Of a stretch of 64,000 bases of DNA, positions 8,705 to 18,297 are shown piece after piece. The notes below the pieces were generated by a model, which had not been told where the DNA came from, did no database searches, and was given only the letters and a program-made list of their open reading frames with translations. The translations under genes and the position numbers were made by a program. Position 1 is the stretch's first letter; every line of letters starts with the position of its first letter. The stretch is from UBA8514 sp034933685 (GTDB taxonomy: Bacteria; Bacillota; Clostridia; Lachnospirales; Anaerotignaceae): contig JAYFNB010000005.1 of the NCBI GenBank assembly GCA_034933685.1, positions 213,350 through 277,349 on the forward strand. The letters run 5' to 3'.

Positions 8705-9055
8705 TTATTTTTTCAATAATTCCTCTTTAATTTTTTCACCATCGGTAGTTTTATACACCAAATACCATAAACTAAGGGCTTTTATCAACTCAGCTTTTTC
8801 TTTTTCTAAAGCTTTAATTTCTAACTCTGCCCCTATATCATCAAAATCCAGTAATTCTTCGCTTTTCACCGTTTCAAAATATACATCTCCATTTGTGTAA
8901 AACCCAATTAAGAATGTGCACATAAGCTTATCTGCCAGCACCACACAAATAGTTTTAATTTCATCCTTTATGCTTTGCGGCAAATCTGAAAATGCCTCAT
9001 CCATATAATACTTTTGCTTGTCAAAAGACGCTGCTGCCAATACAATTTTATCCAT
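8705..9055 (-). CDS. Small conserved protein, DUF6145-like
   Basis: 116 aa, soluble, no signal peptide. Its opening (KIVLAAASFDKQKYYMDEAF), followed by LPQSIKDEIKTICVVLADKL, resembles from memory a family of about 110-aa proteins in Lachnospiraceae labelled DUF6145. The C-terminal third is a charged helix with a coiled-coil tendency. It starts 7 bp after the birA stop and is probably co-transcribed with it. Function unknown. Confidence 0.7.
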   Translation of the reverse strand: MDKIVLAAASFDKQKYYMDEAFSDLPQSIKDEIKTICVVLADKLMCTFLIGFYTNGDVYFETVKSEELLDFDDIGAELEIKALEKEKAELIKALSLWYLVYKTTDGEKIKEELLKK

Positions 9056-9062
9056 ACTTCCT

Positions 9063-10025
9063 CTACACTCCTCTTACCGAAACTTCACCGCTGAAAACTG
9101 TTACCTGCTCTCCATTGGATTTTTCCACAATCAATTCACCATCATTATTTATAGCAATTGCCCTACCGTTAAAGCCATCCTTGGCAATTACTTTAACTTC
9201 CCTATTAAGGGTAATACAGGTTTCTTCGTACTCTGCCTTTAGCGCCAAAAAACCTTCTTGGGTATATTTATTGTAGTTTTCCTCAAGGCGCTCAATTATT
9301 GCAGTTGCAACTTCACTTCGTTTAACTTTGTCACCTATCACCTGCCTAAGGGAAACTGCAACCTCCTTTAATTCCTCTGGAAAAACTTCTATATTTACAT
9401 TCACGCCTATACCCACCACAACAAACTCCACATTATCAATTTGTGCGTTCATTTCCGTAAGAATCCCACAAATCTTTTTATCATCAATTAGAATGTCGTT
9501 AGGCCATTTTATGCCGCTGTTAATGCCCAACAAAGCATTTATTCCTTGGCACACGCTAAGACCTGCTACAAGGGTAATCCGCGACGCTTCCTGTGGTGTA
9601 ATGTCCGGTTTTAGAAGCACCGACATCCAAAGGCCTGTGCCCTTTGGTGAACTCCACGCATGCCCACGCCTTCCCTTTCCGCCAGACTGTTCATCAGCAA
9701 TAACAACCGTGCCTTCTTCTGCTCCTTCTAGCGCCAACAGCCTCAGCTTATTGTTGGTGGAATCAACAGTGTCAAAATACAACACCTCTTTGCCTATTAT
9801 TTTTGTATTCAGACCAATTTTAACCTCCATACTGCTAAGAACATCATCATTAGGCATAAGGCGATAGCCCTTGTTTGTTACAGCCTCAATGTCGTATCCT
9901 TCACTTCGCAGTGCTTTTATATATTTCCACACCGCAGTTCGGCTTACACCAAGCTGTGCGCCTATACTTTCTCCGGAAAGATATCCGTCAAAATTTTTCA
10001 ACAATTCAAGCAATTTATTTTTCAT
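9063..10025 (-). CDS. birA: Biotin--[acetyl-CoA-carboxylase] ligase / biotin repressor
   Basis: Bifunctional BirA: makes biotinyl-AMP, transfers biotin to carrier proteins and represses biotin genes. 320 aa. The N-terminal winged helix (about 1-60, with GVSRTAVWKYIKALRSEGY) is followed by the catalytic domain with the biotinyl-AMP loop GKGRRGHAW near residue 110, the KWPNDI motif, and a C-terminal SH3-like domain. The frame is open 37 codons further upstream, through an intergenic repeat; ATG 10025 with GAAGGATG upstream is the natural start. No biotin biosynthesis genes are nearby. Confidence 0.95.
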   Translation of the reverse strand: MKNKLLELLKNFDGYLSGESIGAQLGVSRTAVWKYIKALRSEGYDIEAVTNKGYRLMPNDDVLSSMEVKIGLNTKIIGKEVLYFDTVDSTNNKLRLLALEGAEEGTVVIADEQSGGKGRRGHAWSSPKGTGLWMSVLLKPDITPQEASRITLVAGLSVCQGINALLGINSGIKWPNDILIDDKKICGILTEMNAQIDNVEFVVVGIGVNVNIEVFPEELKEVAVSLRQVIGDKVKRSEVATAIIERLEENYNKYTQEGFLALKAEYEETCITLNREVKVIAKDGFNGRAIAINNDGELIVEKSNGEQVTVFSGEVSVRGV

Positions 10026-10051
10026 GAAGCACCATCCTTCAATTAAGAAAA

Positions 10052-10073
10052 AAGCAGACCGTGAAGTCTGCTT
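10052..10073 (-). terminator. Terminator downstream of argF and repeat copy A
   Basis: Perfect 8-bp stem AAGCAGAC / GTCTGCTT followed on the minus strand by TTTTTTCTTAA. It lies just before birA and separates it from argF and repeat copy A. Confidence 0.75.
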
Positions 10074-10082
10074 AAAATGTGT

Positions 10083-10230
10083 AAAACCCTTGGGCTTTCC
10101 CCAAACCCACTTGCTTTTTGAAAAAAGCAAGACCAAAAACTTTCACAAAAACCGCATAAATATGCGGTTTAGAAGGGTCAAGGGTGAAACCCTTGTGGGT
10201 GTTTGAGGGCAAAGCCATCAATGTTTTGAC
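10083..10230 (+). repeat. Modular hairpin repeat, copy A
   Basis: About 148 bp in the 216-bp gap between birA and argF. The order of parts is: TIR-like AAAACCCTTGGGC, hairpin 1 (TTGGG/CCCAA), hairpin 2 (CTTGCTTTTT/AAAAAGCAAG), hairpin 3 (AACCGCATA/TATGCGGTT), hairpin 4 (AAGGGTGAAACCCTT), then a degenerate hairpin 5 ending GTTTTGAC. The same arrangement recurs five more times in the window. Confidence 0.9.
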
Positions 10231-10241
10231 TTTTTGCCCAC

Positions 10242-11186
10242 CTATTTCCCTATTGTAGCAACCATAACGGCTTTAATTGTGTGCATACGGTTTTCCGCCT
10301 CATCAAACACAACTGAGGCTTCGCCTTCAATAACCTCGTTCGTTACTTCTTTTTCCCTTACCGCTGGTAAACAGTGCATAAACAATGTTTTAGGATTACC
10401 TGTTGCCTCCATAAGGGCTTTGTTAACCTGATATGGCCTTAAAATTGCAATTCGGTCAGCAGCCTTGTCCTCTTCGCCCATAGATACCCATACATCGGTA
10501 TATATTATGTCGGCACCCTTAACACCCTGTGTTGGGTCGTCTGTAATGGTTATGGTTGCACCGCTTTCCTTTGCATAACCCTTGCAAATTTCCATCAATT
10601 CTTCCGATGGATAAAGGCTCTTTGGCGCAATAATTACAAAATTCATACCCATTTTTGATGCACCAATCATAAGCGCGTTTGCCATGTTGTTTCTTCCGTC
10701 GCCGGCATATACAAATGTTATACCTTTAAGGTATCCAAATTTTTCTTTAATAGTCATAAAATCTGCAAGCACCTGTGTTGGATGGTCTTCGTCTGTAAGA
10801 CCGTTCCAAACGGGAACGCCGCTGTACTTAGCAAGCTTTTCCACAACCTCCTGAGAAAAACCACGGAACTCAATACCATCAAACATGCGCCCCAAAACTC
10901 TGGCTGTATCTTCCACAGTTTCTTTGTGACCCAACTGAATATCATTTTTGCCAAGATATTCTGGGTGAGCACCTTCATCTATAGCGCCAATTGTAAAAGC
11001 ACAGCGTGTGCGTGTAGAAGGTTTTTCAAATATAAGTGCAACATTCTTGTGGTCCATGTTACGTTCAAAAATGCCTGCTTTCTTTTTTTGTTTAAGGTTG
11101 ATAGCCAAATCCACCAGATATTCAATTTCTTCTGCTGTATAATCCTTTAAGGTTAAAAAACTTCTACCCTTTAAATCAACTGACAT
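10242..11186 (-). CDS. argF: Ornithine carbamoyltransferase
   Basis: Makes citrulline from ornithine and carbamoyl phosphate in arginine synthesis, or runs in reverse in the deiminase route. 314 aa. The carbamoyl-phosphate site STRTR is near residue 55, with HPTQ in the middle and the ornithine-site MHCLP near residue 272. RBS CAGGAGGG 7 nt before ATG 11186. No other arg or arc gene is adjacent, so the biosynthetic or catabolic role cannot be decided here. Its 3' end abuts repeat copy A. Confidence 0.95.
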   Translation of the reverse strand: MSVDLKGRSFLTLKDYTAEEIEYLVDLAINLKQKKKAGIFERNMDHKNVALIFEKPSTRTRCAFTIGAIDEGAHPEYLGKNDIQLGHKETVEDTARVLGRMFDGIEFRGFSQEVVEKLAKYSGVPVWNGLTDEDHPTQVLADFMTIKEKFGYLKGITFVYAGDGRNNMANALMIGASKMGMNFVIIAPKSLYPSEELMEICKGYAKESGATITITDDPTQGVKGADIIYTDVWVSMGEEDKAADRIAILRPYQVNKALMEATGNPKTLFMHCLPAVREKEVTNEVIEGEASVVFDEAENRMHTIKAVMVATIGK

Positions 11187-11215
11187 ATGTATTCCCTCCT
11201 GTTATACTAAAGGTA

Positions 11216-11319
11216 AAAAGACCGCAGTCCATTGCAAGCCTTAACCAAAACAGCTTTTGCTAAAGAAAGCATTGCCCATTCCACGGTGTAAGGGTGCAAA
11301 AATAGTCCCACGGTCTTTT
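11216..11319 (-). terminator. Long structured terminator-like hairpin after the thioesterase gene
   Basis: The outer stem AAAAGACCG / CGGTCTTTT (9 bp, perfect) encloses about 86 nt. Inner pairings are TTGCA..CCTTA with TAAGG..TGCAA, and GCTTT with AAAGC. On the minus strand it starts 7 bp past the thioesterase stop and ends in TTTTT, so it can terminate, but it is far larger than a usual terminator. A similar structure lies at 60757-60828. Confidence 0.6.
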
Positions 11320-11325
11320 CCTCAT

Positions 11326-11718
11326 TTATTTGTTTGCTTCTTTTAATCTTGAAATAAACTTTTCTACATCAATAATGGCTCTGCCGTGAGTACCTTCACC
11401 AATTTTCGTCTTTTCATCGTATGCTTTTACTTTCAATGTAAGCATTTTGCCGTTAAGCTCAATTATTTCCGCAATAACGCGAACCTTCATACCAACTGGT
11501 GTAGCCGCCATGTGCTTAACATCAACAAAAGTACCAACTGTATCCATTCCCTTAGGTAATACCTGCTGGCAAAGCTTAAGTGATACCTGTTCCATCCAGT
11601 CAATCATTTTAGGTGTTGAAAAAACCGGAAAATCTCCTCCAAAGTGAGCTGTTGCATCGTTTTTGCTAACTACATATTCAATTTCATTGGTCATACCTAC
11701 TTGTAAATTGTAATCCAT
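11326..11718 (-). CDS. FlK-like hot-dog thioesterase
   Basis: 130 aa, single hot-dog domain. It resembles fluoroacetyl-CoA thioesterase FlK: Thr35, Glu43 and His69 fall in TPKMIDWMEQ and VDVKHMAATPVG with the same spacing as the Thr42/Glu50/His76 triad known for FlK, and the C-terminal GEGTHGRAII is also family-typical. True fluoroacetyl-CoA activity is unlikely to be its role; small acyl-CoA hydrolysis is a fair inference. RBS GAGAGGATGG before ATG 11718. It follows ftsH by 31 bp on the same strand. Confidence 0.85.
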   Translation of the reverse strand: MDYNLQVGMTNEIEYVVSKNDATAHFGGDFPVFSTPKMIDWMEQVSLKLCQQVLPKGMDTVGTFVDVKHMAATPVGMKVRVIAEIIELNGKMLTLKVKAYDEKTKIGEGTHGRAIIDVEKFISRLKEANK

Positions 11719-11749
11719 AATAAAAATCCATCCTCTCTGTGTATAAATA

Positions 11750-13684
11750 TTAATTTTCCTCTTTTGTAAGGGTTACCTTTGTTACTTCTGCGTCTGTAGC
11801 ATCGTTTTCGGCATTGGCTACAGTTTCTTTCTCAAGTGTAACACCCTGAAAGCTTTTTGGGTCTTTAAGTATTGCTCTAAACTCGTCACCTGTAATCTTT
11901 TCTTTTTCAATTAAAGCCTTTGCTGTAGCATGAAGTACGTCAATATTTTCCTCAATAATACGAATAGCCTCGCTGTAGGAAGTATCCATAATACGCTTAA
12001 CTTCGGCATCTATAGTAGAGGCAATCTGCTCACCATAGTTACGTGAATGTGCAATTTCCTTGCCAATAAATACCTCTCCGCCTTCATCGCCAAACTGCAC
12101 AGGGCCTAAAATATCACTCATACCATATTTCATAACCATATTTCTTGCCATTAATGTAGCCCGTTGAATGTCATTGCTTGCACCTGTGGTAACGTCCTTA
12201 AGCACAATAAGCTCTGCTGCACGTCCGCCAAGGAAAGATATAATTTCCTGCTCCATGGTCTTTTTGGTTACATACATTTTGTCATCGCCAGGCAAAGGCA
12301 TTGTGTAACCTCCTGCCATACCCGTAGGGATAATGGAAATGCTGTGAACAGGATCAAGTTCGCTTAAAAGTTCAAACAAAATAGCGTGACCGCCTTCGTG
12401 GTAAGCAGTAATAAGTTTTTCTTTTTCCTTTATAACACGGCTCTTCTTTTCAGTACCAATACCTACCTTAACAAAAGCCTTCTGTATTTCTTCCATATCA
12501 ATTTCTTTTTTACCAACTCTTGCAGATAATAAAGCCGCTTCATTAAGAAGGTTTTCAAGGTCTGCACCTGTAAAGCCAGATGTTGTTTTTGCAACAACCC
12601 CAAGGTCAACTTCTTTTGCAATAGGCTTCCCTTTAGCGTGTACTTCTAAAATTTCTTTTCTGCCCTTAACGTCAGGCCTTCCAACATACACCTGTCTGTC
12701 GAAACGACCTGGTCTTAAAATAGCCGGGTCAAGTATATCCGCACGGTTTGTTGCCGCAACCACAATTACGCCTTCGTTTGCACCAAAACCGTCCATTTCA
12801 ACCAACAACTGGTTAAGTGTCTGTTCCCTTTCGTCATGTCCGCCGCCAAGGCCTGCGCCACGTCTGCGTCCAACTGCATCAATTTCATCTATGAATATAA
12901 TACAAGGAGCATTCTTTTTAGCCTGTTCAAATAAATCTCTTACACGGGAAGCACCAACACCAACAAACATTTCAACAAAATCTGAACCCGAAATGCTGAA
13001 AAACGGTACTTTTGCCTCACCTGCAACAGCTTTTGCAAGCAATGTTTTACCAGTTCCGGGAGGTCCTACCAGCAAAACACCCTTTGGTATTCTTGCGCCT
13101 AAGTCCACAAACTTTTTAGGCTCTCTTAAAAACTCAACTAATTCCTGTAATTCTTCCTTTTCTTCATCAAGTCCAGCAACATTTGCAAATGTAACACGGT
13201 TTTTGTCATCAATGTTAACCTTAGCTTTGCTTTTGCCAAAGTTCATCATTTTTCCGCCGCCGCCCTGCATTTTCTGGAACATAAAGCTGAAAACAACAAC
13301 TGCAAGCACCATAAGCACAATTGACGGAAGAATCGAACTTATAACGCTTACCTTAGGCACATCTACGATGTCTACCTTAAGACCGTCATCAATTATTTTT
13401 CCATCCACGTAGCTCATGAAATTATTAAATCCCACATTTGATGTAATTTTTGTTCCATCTGTAAGGGTTGCTGTAACTTTCCCGAAATCGTTGGATTCGG
13501 AACTTTTTTCAACCTTAACTTCTGAAACTTCATTATTTTCGATTTTCTCAATAAGGTCGTTGTATGTATATGTCACTGTGGTGTTGGCTGCACCTCCTGC
13601 GCCTGTGTTTAGAAACGCAAGTATACTAAGCACCATAACGAACATAATGGCATACAAGCCAAAACTTTTCCAATATTTATTCAA
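11750..13684 (-). CDS. ftsH: ATP-dependent zinc metalloprotease FtsH
   Basis: Membrane-anchored AAA+ protease for quality control and regulated proteolysis. 644 aa. There is one membrane helix at the N terminus (about 8-28), an extracytoplasmic domain, a second helix (about 110-132), the AAA domain with Walker A GPPGTGKT and Walker B IIFIDEIDAV, then the peptidase with zinc motif HEGGH (canonical form HEAGH; both fit HExxH). The start codon is TTG at 13684 with AAGGAGG upstream; no ATG fits. hpt and tilS lie upstream on the same strand, the usual tilS-hpt-ftsH order of Firmicutes, but a terminator separates them from ftsH. Confidence 0.97.
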   Translation of the reverse strand: MNKYWKSFGLYAIMFVMVLSILAFLNTGAGGAANTTVTYTYNDLIEKIENNEVSEVKVEKSSESNDFGKVTATLTDGTKITSNVGFNNFMSYVDGKIIDDGLKVDIVDVPKVSVISSILPSIVLMVLAVVVFSFMFQKMQGGGGKMMNFGKSKAKVNIDDKNRVTFANVAGLDEEKEELQELVEFLREPKKFVDLGARIPKGVLLVGPPGTGKTLLAKAVAGEAKVPFFSISGSDFVEMFVGVGASRVRDLFEQAKKNAPCIIFIDEIDAVGRRRGAGLGGGHDEREQTLNQLLVEMDGFGANEGVIVVAATNRADILDPAILRPGRFDRQVYVGRPDVKGRKEILEVHAKGKPIAKEVDLGVVAKTTSGFTGADLENLLNEAALLSARVGKKEIDMEEIQKAFVKVGIGTEKKSRVIKEKEKLITAYHEGGHAILFELLSELDPVHSISIIPTGMAGGYTMPLPGDDKMYVTKKTMEQEIISFLGGRAAELIVLKDVTTGASNDIQRATLMARNMVMKYGMSDILGPVQFGDEGGEVFIGKEIAHSRNYGEQIASTIDAEVKRIMDTSYSEAIRIIEENIDVLHATAKALIEKEKITGDEFRAILKDPKSFQGVTLEKETVANAENDATDAEVTKVTLTKEEN

Positions 13685-13816
13685 AACTATGCCTCCTTGT
13701 GTAATGTGTCTAAATTATTTCTTCACGCAAAAAAGCGTATAGAAATCAATAATACATTTTATCATATTTAAAATACGTTGGCAACCGCAAAACGTCTGAC
13801 ATTTAATATAAAAACA

Positions 13817-13847
13817 TTAAGGCAGCCTGAAATTATGGCCGCCTTAA
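13817..13847 (-). terminator. Terminator after hpt
   Basis: TTAAGGC / GCCTTAA stem extended by GCC/GGC across one mismatch, followed on the minus strand by ATGTTTTTATAT. It lies 27 bp past the hpt stop. Confidence 0.75.
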
Positions 13848-13873
13848 GTATTTATTTCTATTTCTTACGTTTT

Positions 13874-14404
13874 TTATTCTTCTTCAAATGAAATTACACC
13901 TATATAATCAAGATTTCTGTATTTTTGCGCATAGTCAAGGCCATACCCAACAACAAATTCGTCTGGTATACGGAAACCGGTGTAATCAATATCCACTTGG
14001 CTAACACGTCTATCTGGCTTGTCTAGCAACGTACAAATTTTAAGGCTTGCTGGGTTTCTGCTTAAAAGCAGTTCCTTAAGCATGCTTAAAGTACGTCCAG
14101 AATCAACAATATCTTCAACAATAATAACATTTTTTCCAGCTATAGGTTCGTCCAAATCCATAAGTATTTTAAGATTTCCGCTGCTTTCTGTAGAGTTTCC
14201 ATAGCTTGAAACATCCATAAAATTAATGAAAACATTCTTATTTATATTCCTTGCCAAATCCACCATAAAAATCACGCCGCCTTTAAGCACGCAAATAAAA
14301 TGGATTTCCTTGCCCTCATAATCCTTTTCAATTTGTTTTGCAATTTCTTTAATTTTTTCAGTAATAGTTTCTTTAGATATAAGGGTTTCTATTGTTTCAA
14401 TCAT
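13874..14404 (-). CDS. hpt: Hypoxanthine phosphoribosyltransferase
   Basis: Purine salvage: hypoxanthine or guanine plus PRPP gives IMP or GMP. 176 aa, family length. The PRPP-binding motif VIIVEDIVDSGRTL is at about residues 94-107, with the flexible-loop segment MDVSSYGN before it. RBS GGAGG 8 nt before ATG 14404. Its start overlaps the tilS stop by 8 bp, so the pair is translationally coupled. Confidence 0.95.
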   Translation of the reverse strand: MIETIETLISKETITEKIKEIAKQIEKDYEGKEIHFICVLKGGVIFMVDLARNINKNVFINFMDVSSYGNSTESSGNLKILMDLDEPIAGKNVIIVEDIVDSGRTLSMLKELLLSRNPASLKICTLLDKPDRRVSQVDIDYTGFRIPDEFVVGYGLDYAQKYRNLDYIGVISFEEE

Positions 14405-15788
14405 TTTCTAAATCCTCCCATACATGGACATACAATTTATTTTTGGTTTTACTGTTGGCAATAAAATATTCACCGCATCTTTTACCCACTGCCCACAAAA
14501 CTTCATTTTTGCAAGCAATAAGCACAACTCGGCTTCGCTCTTCAAAAGGTATTTTCTGGTCTATAAAAAAGTCTTTAATTTTCTTATGACCGTTTTCTTT
14601 GTTTATTGATATTAAATCACCAGTTTTTCTGTTTCTAACCTCTAAAACGCCCCTAATTTTATCACAGTCGAAAGCTTTAGTACATACCATATGGGAATTT
14701 CCATCAATTTTTTTTGGTTTTTTTGAAATTTCAACATGAATCCCTGCTTCTTTCACAAAAATAGGAACATCCTCCTCCAGATAATAACAAAAATCTTTAG
14801 CTTCTTTTTCTGAGTTTTGTGTAAGCTTTATAAATTCATATTCTCTTTGCGCCCCAAGACCTTTAACCAGATTTAGTTTTTTACCTGTTCCTGTGCTAAG
14901 TAACTGTATAACCAATGTTATATGCCTAAGGGTAATGTCTTTTATGTCTTTTATAAATTCCCTATAACCTTTGCGAATTACACGTCTTAAAATAACTTCT
15001 GGAAGTCTTTCTAAATCTTCTACTCTTAAATACACTTCACTTTCAGTAATTTTTTCCAAGGCATTTTTGTAAGCAATTTCCGCCTGTTCCTCCATATATT
15101 TATCCTCTGCCGACAAAAGTTCTGCGGTTTTTGCAAGGTTGTTTATTACACCTGAATTAATTTCTTTTTCCATGTATGGCAAAAGGCTTAGGCGTATTTT
15201 GTTGCGTGCATAGTCCTCTTTAAGGTTGGTGGAATCTGTGCAGTAAGGCTGATTCAGACTTTTCAAATATTCTTCAATTTCGCCTCGTGTACATTCAATA
15301 AGTGGACGTATAATATTATCCCTAACAGGTGCAATGCCAGAAAGGCCCGTAAGCCCCGTGCCACGGCAAAGGCGCATAATAATGGTTTCCGCTTGGTCGT
15401 TAAGGTTATGGGCAACGGCAATTTTGTTTGCATTATTTGCTTTTAGGCAACTTTTAAATTCTTCATACCTAATAAATCTGCCGCATTCTTCTTCTGTAAC
15501 ACCCATTTCCTTAGCAACTTTAGGAACATTAAAGGTTTTGGATGTAAAATCCACTTCCAATTTAACACAAAGGTTTCGAACAAAGTTCTCGTCCCTATTA
15601 GCCTCAATACCACGAATTCCATGGTTTATATGCACAACAAACAGCGTAAGATCAAGCTCCTCACGCTGTTTGCAAAGCATACACAAAAGGGCAACAGAAT
15701 CTGCACCACCAGATACACCAAGCACAATCTTGTCCCCTTTTTGCAGCATATTATATTTGTTTATTGTGGCAACTGCCTTCTTATACAT
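14397..15788 (-). CDS. tilS: tRNA(Ile)-lysidine synthase
   Basis: Attaches lysine to C34 of tRNA-Ile (CAU) so that it reads AUA. 463 aa: N-terminal PP-loop ATPase with VSGGADSVALL near residue 25, a middle domain, and a C-terminal TilS domain. RBS GAGG before ATG 15788. First gene of a tilS-hpt unit. Essential in most bacteria. Confidence 0.94.
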   Translation of the reverse strand: MYKKAVATINKYNMLQKGDKIVLGVSGGADSVALLCMLCKQREELDLTLFVVHINHGIRGIEANRDENFVRNLCVKLEVDFTSKTFNVPKVAKEMGVTEEECGRFIRYEEFKSCLKANNANKIAVAHNLNDQAETIIMRLCRGTGLTGLSGIAPVRDNIIRPLIECTRGEIEEYLKSLNQPYCTDSTNLKEDYARNKIRLSLLPYMEKEINSGVINNLAKTAELLSAEDKYMEEQAEIAYKNALEKITESEVYLRVEDLERLPEVILRRVIRKGYREFIKDIKDITLRHITLVIQLLSTGTGKKLNLVKGLGAQREYEFIKLTQNSEKEAKDFCYYLEEDVPIFVKEAGIHVEISKKPKKIDGNSHMVCTKAFDCDKIRGVLEVRNRKTGDLISINKENGHKKIKDFFIDQKIPFEERSRVVLIACKNEVLWAVGKRCGEYFIANSKTKNKLYVHVWEDLEND

Positions 15789-15868
15789 TATTTAAAACCT
15801 CACTTTGGCTATATAATACCTCATTTTAACCAAAAAGTGAATAAAAGTTTTATCATGTACCTATTTCC

Positions 15869-18277
15869 TTATGTCATCCGCCCTGCAACCACCGTCATAT
15901 CGTCCTTAACAGCGCCTCCACTTCGCATTTTCGCCGCCTCAATTATTTTTTGCACCAATTTATCCACACTTCCACCGCATGCATCCAGTGCTTCTTCCAC
16001 AATCCTACCCTCATTATCCACACCAAGTGCATCGGTAACTCCATCCGTTACCATTATTACGGTGTCACCTTCTTTAAGACTGAATGTAGTTTTCTCTCCC
16101 TTTGAATCTTTTATAATGCCCACTGGCAGTGATGAAGAGCGTATTGCACGAACCTTGCCGTTTCCAGCTATAAACACCGTTGCTCCGCCATTTTTTATAA
16201 CCTCACCCTTGCCAGTGTATAAGTCTATACTGCAAATATCCAGTGTTGTATACATATCGTCGCTTTTGCCTGTTGCCAGTGCTGTGTTAAGGACATTCAC
16301 TGCCATCTCCAAGTCAAACCCTGCTGTTAAAAAACTTTTAATTATTCTTATTCCGCGGCGGCTTTCTTTTGCAGCCTCTTCTCCTGAACCCATGCCGTCG
16401 CATACCGCCATAACCGCATGTTTCCCCTTAAGTTCATCGGCAAAATAGCTGTCTCCTGTTTCTCTGCTTCCGTCCTTAACTGCAACTGCAACTGCCTTTT
16501 GAAAACCGAAGCCTCGTTCTTCTTTAAAAGTTACAGTACAATTTTCTGCCTTGTCTATTTGGCACTTATCCCGCACCACCAACATGTGCCTGCCCAAGAC
16601 ATTATTTATAACAGGCAGTATACTTGTTTGACATTGAAGATTGCCAAAACACTGTGGCTTTTTTACTGATACAAAAAACCCTTCCTTTTCATCGTAAGCA
16701 ACATAAACACCTTGTAACTCAATTCCCATTTTAAGCAAAGTTGCTTTAATTTCCTTTGCCATGGATTCGTAAAATCTTGGCTGTGTCATCACCTCTGCTC
16801 CAAGACCGCCTATAATTTTCTCAACGCACTGCAATTGCTCTTTAATAAGCCCTCTGGTTTGATTTAGCCTGCCTTGCCACATCAGAGTGTTGCGATGCTC
16901 TCTTGTGCAAATGTTTGCCTCATCTATTATATCCTTTAGGCGCACACATCCGTTTTTAAGCCAAGCCGTTGCGTCGGCCTCTGTTGCGCGTCCATTGTTT
17001 TCCACTGCGCCTATAAGGCGATGTATTCCCTCGTAGGTATCAAAGCTTTTTGTTCGCCAACAAAAAAGTGCCATGCTACAGCTTTGACAAACTCTGTCTG
17101 CAACATTGTCAATTATTTCTGCAGCCGCCTTGGGCGTTACTTCACTTTCCTCAACCGTATTGTCAAAAACCTCTGCAAGCGTACCAAAGGCTGTTGCAAA
17201 TGCTTTAAGCCTGCCTTCTGTTATGTCCTTCAAGCGCAAAAAATAATCCTTATGCTCAAATTCACTCTTATGGCTTGCAAAAGTATTTATGTAATCAAAA
17301 GTTTTTTTTGGCAACACCAAAAACATAACCACTGCCAATCCCATTGCAACCACCATACCACGGCTTGGAAGTTGAGCCAAATAAAATGCTGGTATTACTA
17401 TGCCAATGGCAAAGCTAAGTGCCGAAAGCGCCCTGTTTTTATTGAAGCCACCGCACAAAAGCCCAGCCACTGTAAACATTAAAAATTGCTGTGCATCCCC
17501 TTTTTGCAAAAGCATAAGACACAATCCCAAAACTGCACCTGTTGCACCTGCCACTGCCGCACCTGTGCCGTAACCCAATACCAAAACAAGTAGTGTGCCA
17601 AAAAACACAGCAAGGCTTTCACCAAAAAATACTCTTTGTGCCAATGCACCTATTACAGTAATAAACACAACCGCAAGGCAAATTATTTCGTCGTTATCTA
17701 AAATTCTTCGTCCGAGGTTGGTTCTTGCAAGACCTATTCCCATATTAAACATAAGGCTTAAACCAATTATCACAACTGCTTCAACAGCCCACCTAAAAAC
17801 AAGAAATGTACTTATTCCGCTTACTGCCATAAAAACAACTGCACCCATTAGGGTACACAAACTGCCCTTAACTGCATTTATTAAAGGAGAATGTACTGCT
17901 CCTTTTCCTGTTGTAAAAAAATCTGTTGCTGTGGCAGAGCATAATCCTATAATATATACAGGTAACCCGTATTTTAATCCACTGGTTATGTAGCCCAAAA
18001 AAATCGACATGCAAACAAAATAGAAGGTTGTTCCTCGTCCAAAATATGCCGTTAAGCAGGCTATACCTACAGGGTTAAAATTTCCAAAAAGGGTAAAACT
18101 TCCACAAAGATAACCGAAAACGCAGCTTACTGCAGTTTCTATCCCATTTTTCAACGTTATAGGATGTGGATTGACAGTTTCATTTATTTTAATTGGCTGA
18201 ATTTTCATTTTGATTTGTTTTTTCTCTCTTTTTATTGGTCTAATTACTTTACCAAATTCTGTTACAGGTTTGTCCAT
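15869..18277 (-). CDS. spoIIE: Stage II sporulation protein E (serine phosphatase)
   Basis: Dephosphorylates SpoIIAA to activate sigma-F in the forespore and takes part in polar septation. 802 aa: a short basic cytoplasmic N terminus, about ten membrane helices (roughly 45-330), a central regulatory region, and a C-terminal PP2C phosphatase domain (about 590-800) with the metal-site DGMGSGEEAAKES and VTDGVTDALG. Two in-frame ATGs exist; the second (18277) has the better spacing, about 7 nt, from GGAGGG. Upstream is a promoter with a 21-bp spacer (18298-18330). Its presence marks an endospore former. Confidence 0.96.
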   Translation of the reverse strand: MDKPVTEFGKVIRPIKREKKQIKMKIQPIKINETVNPHPITLKNGIETAVSCVFGYLCGSFTLFGNFNPVGIACLTAYFGRGTTFYFVCMSIFLGYITSGLKYGLPVYIIGLCSATATDFFTTGKGAVHSPLINAVKGSLCTLMGAVVFMAVSGISTFLVFRWAVEAVVIIGLSLMFNMGIGLARTNLGRRILDNDEIICLAVVFITVIGALAQRVFFGESLAVFFGTLLVLVLGYGTGAAVAGATGAVLGLCLMLLQKGDAQQFLMFTVAGLLCGGFNKNRALSALSFAIGIVIPAFYLAQLPSRGMVVAMGLAVVMFLVLPKKTFDYINTFASHKSEFEHKDYFLRLKDITEGRLKAFATAFGTLAEVFDNTVEESEVTPKAAAEIIDNVADRVCQSCSMALFCWRTKSFDTYEGIHRLIGAVENNGRATEADATAWLKNGCVRLKDIIDEANICTREHRNTLMWQGRLNQTRGLIKEQLQCVEKIIGGLGAEVMTQPRFYESMAKEIKATLLKMGIELQGVYVAYDEKEGFFVSVKKPQCFGNLQCQTSILPVINNVLGRHMLVVRDKCQIDKAENCTVTFKEERGFGFQKAVAVAVKDGSRETGDSYFADELKGKHAVMAVCDGMGSGEEAAKESRRGIRIIKSFLTAGFDLEMAVNVLNTALATGKSDDMYTTLDICSIDLYTGKGEVIKNGGATVFIAGNGKVRAIRSSSLPVGIIKDSKGEKTTFSLKEGDTVIMVTDGVTDALGVDNEGRIVEEALDACGGSVDKLVQKIIEAAKMRSGGAVKDDMTVVAGRMT

Positions 18278-18297
18278 ATTCATCCCTCCGTTAGAAC

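Noticed and set aside
10026..10136. Upstream extension of birA into repeat copy A
   Set aside because: The extension crosses a terminator and the repeat and has no RBS; the winged helix starts at ATG 10025.
15621..16448. 275-aa plus-strand ORF over tilS/spoIIE
   Set aside because: Lies antisense to two well-identified genes with no RBS or motif.
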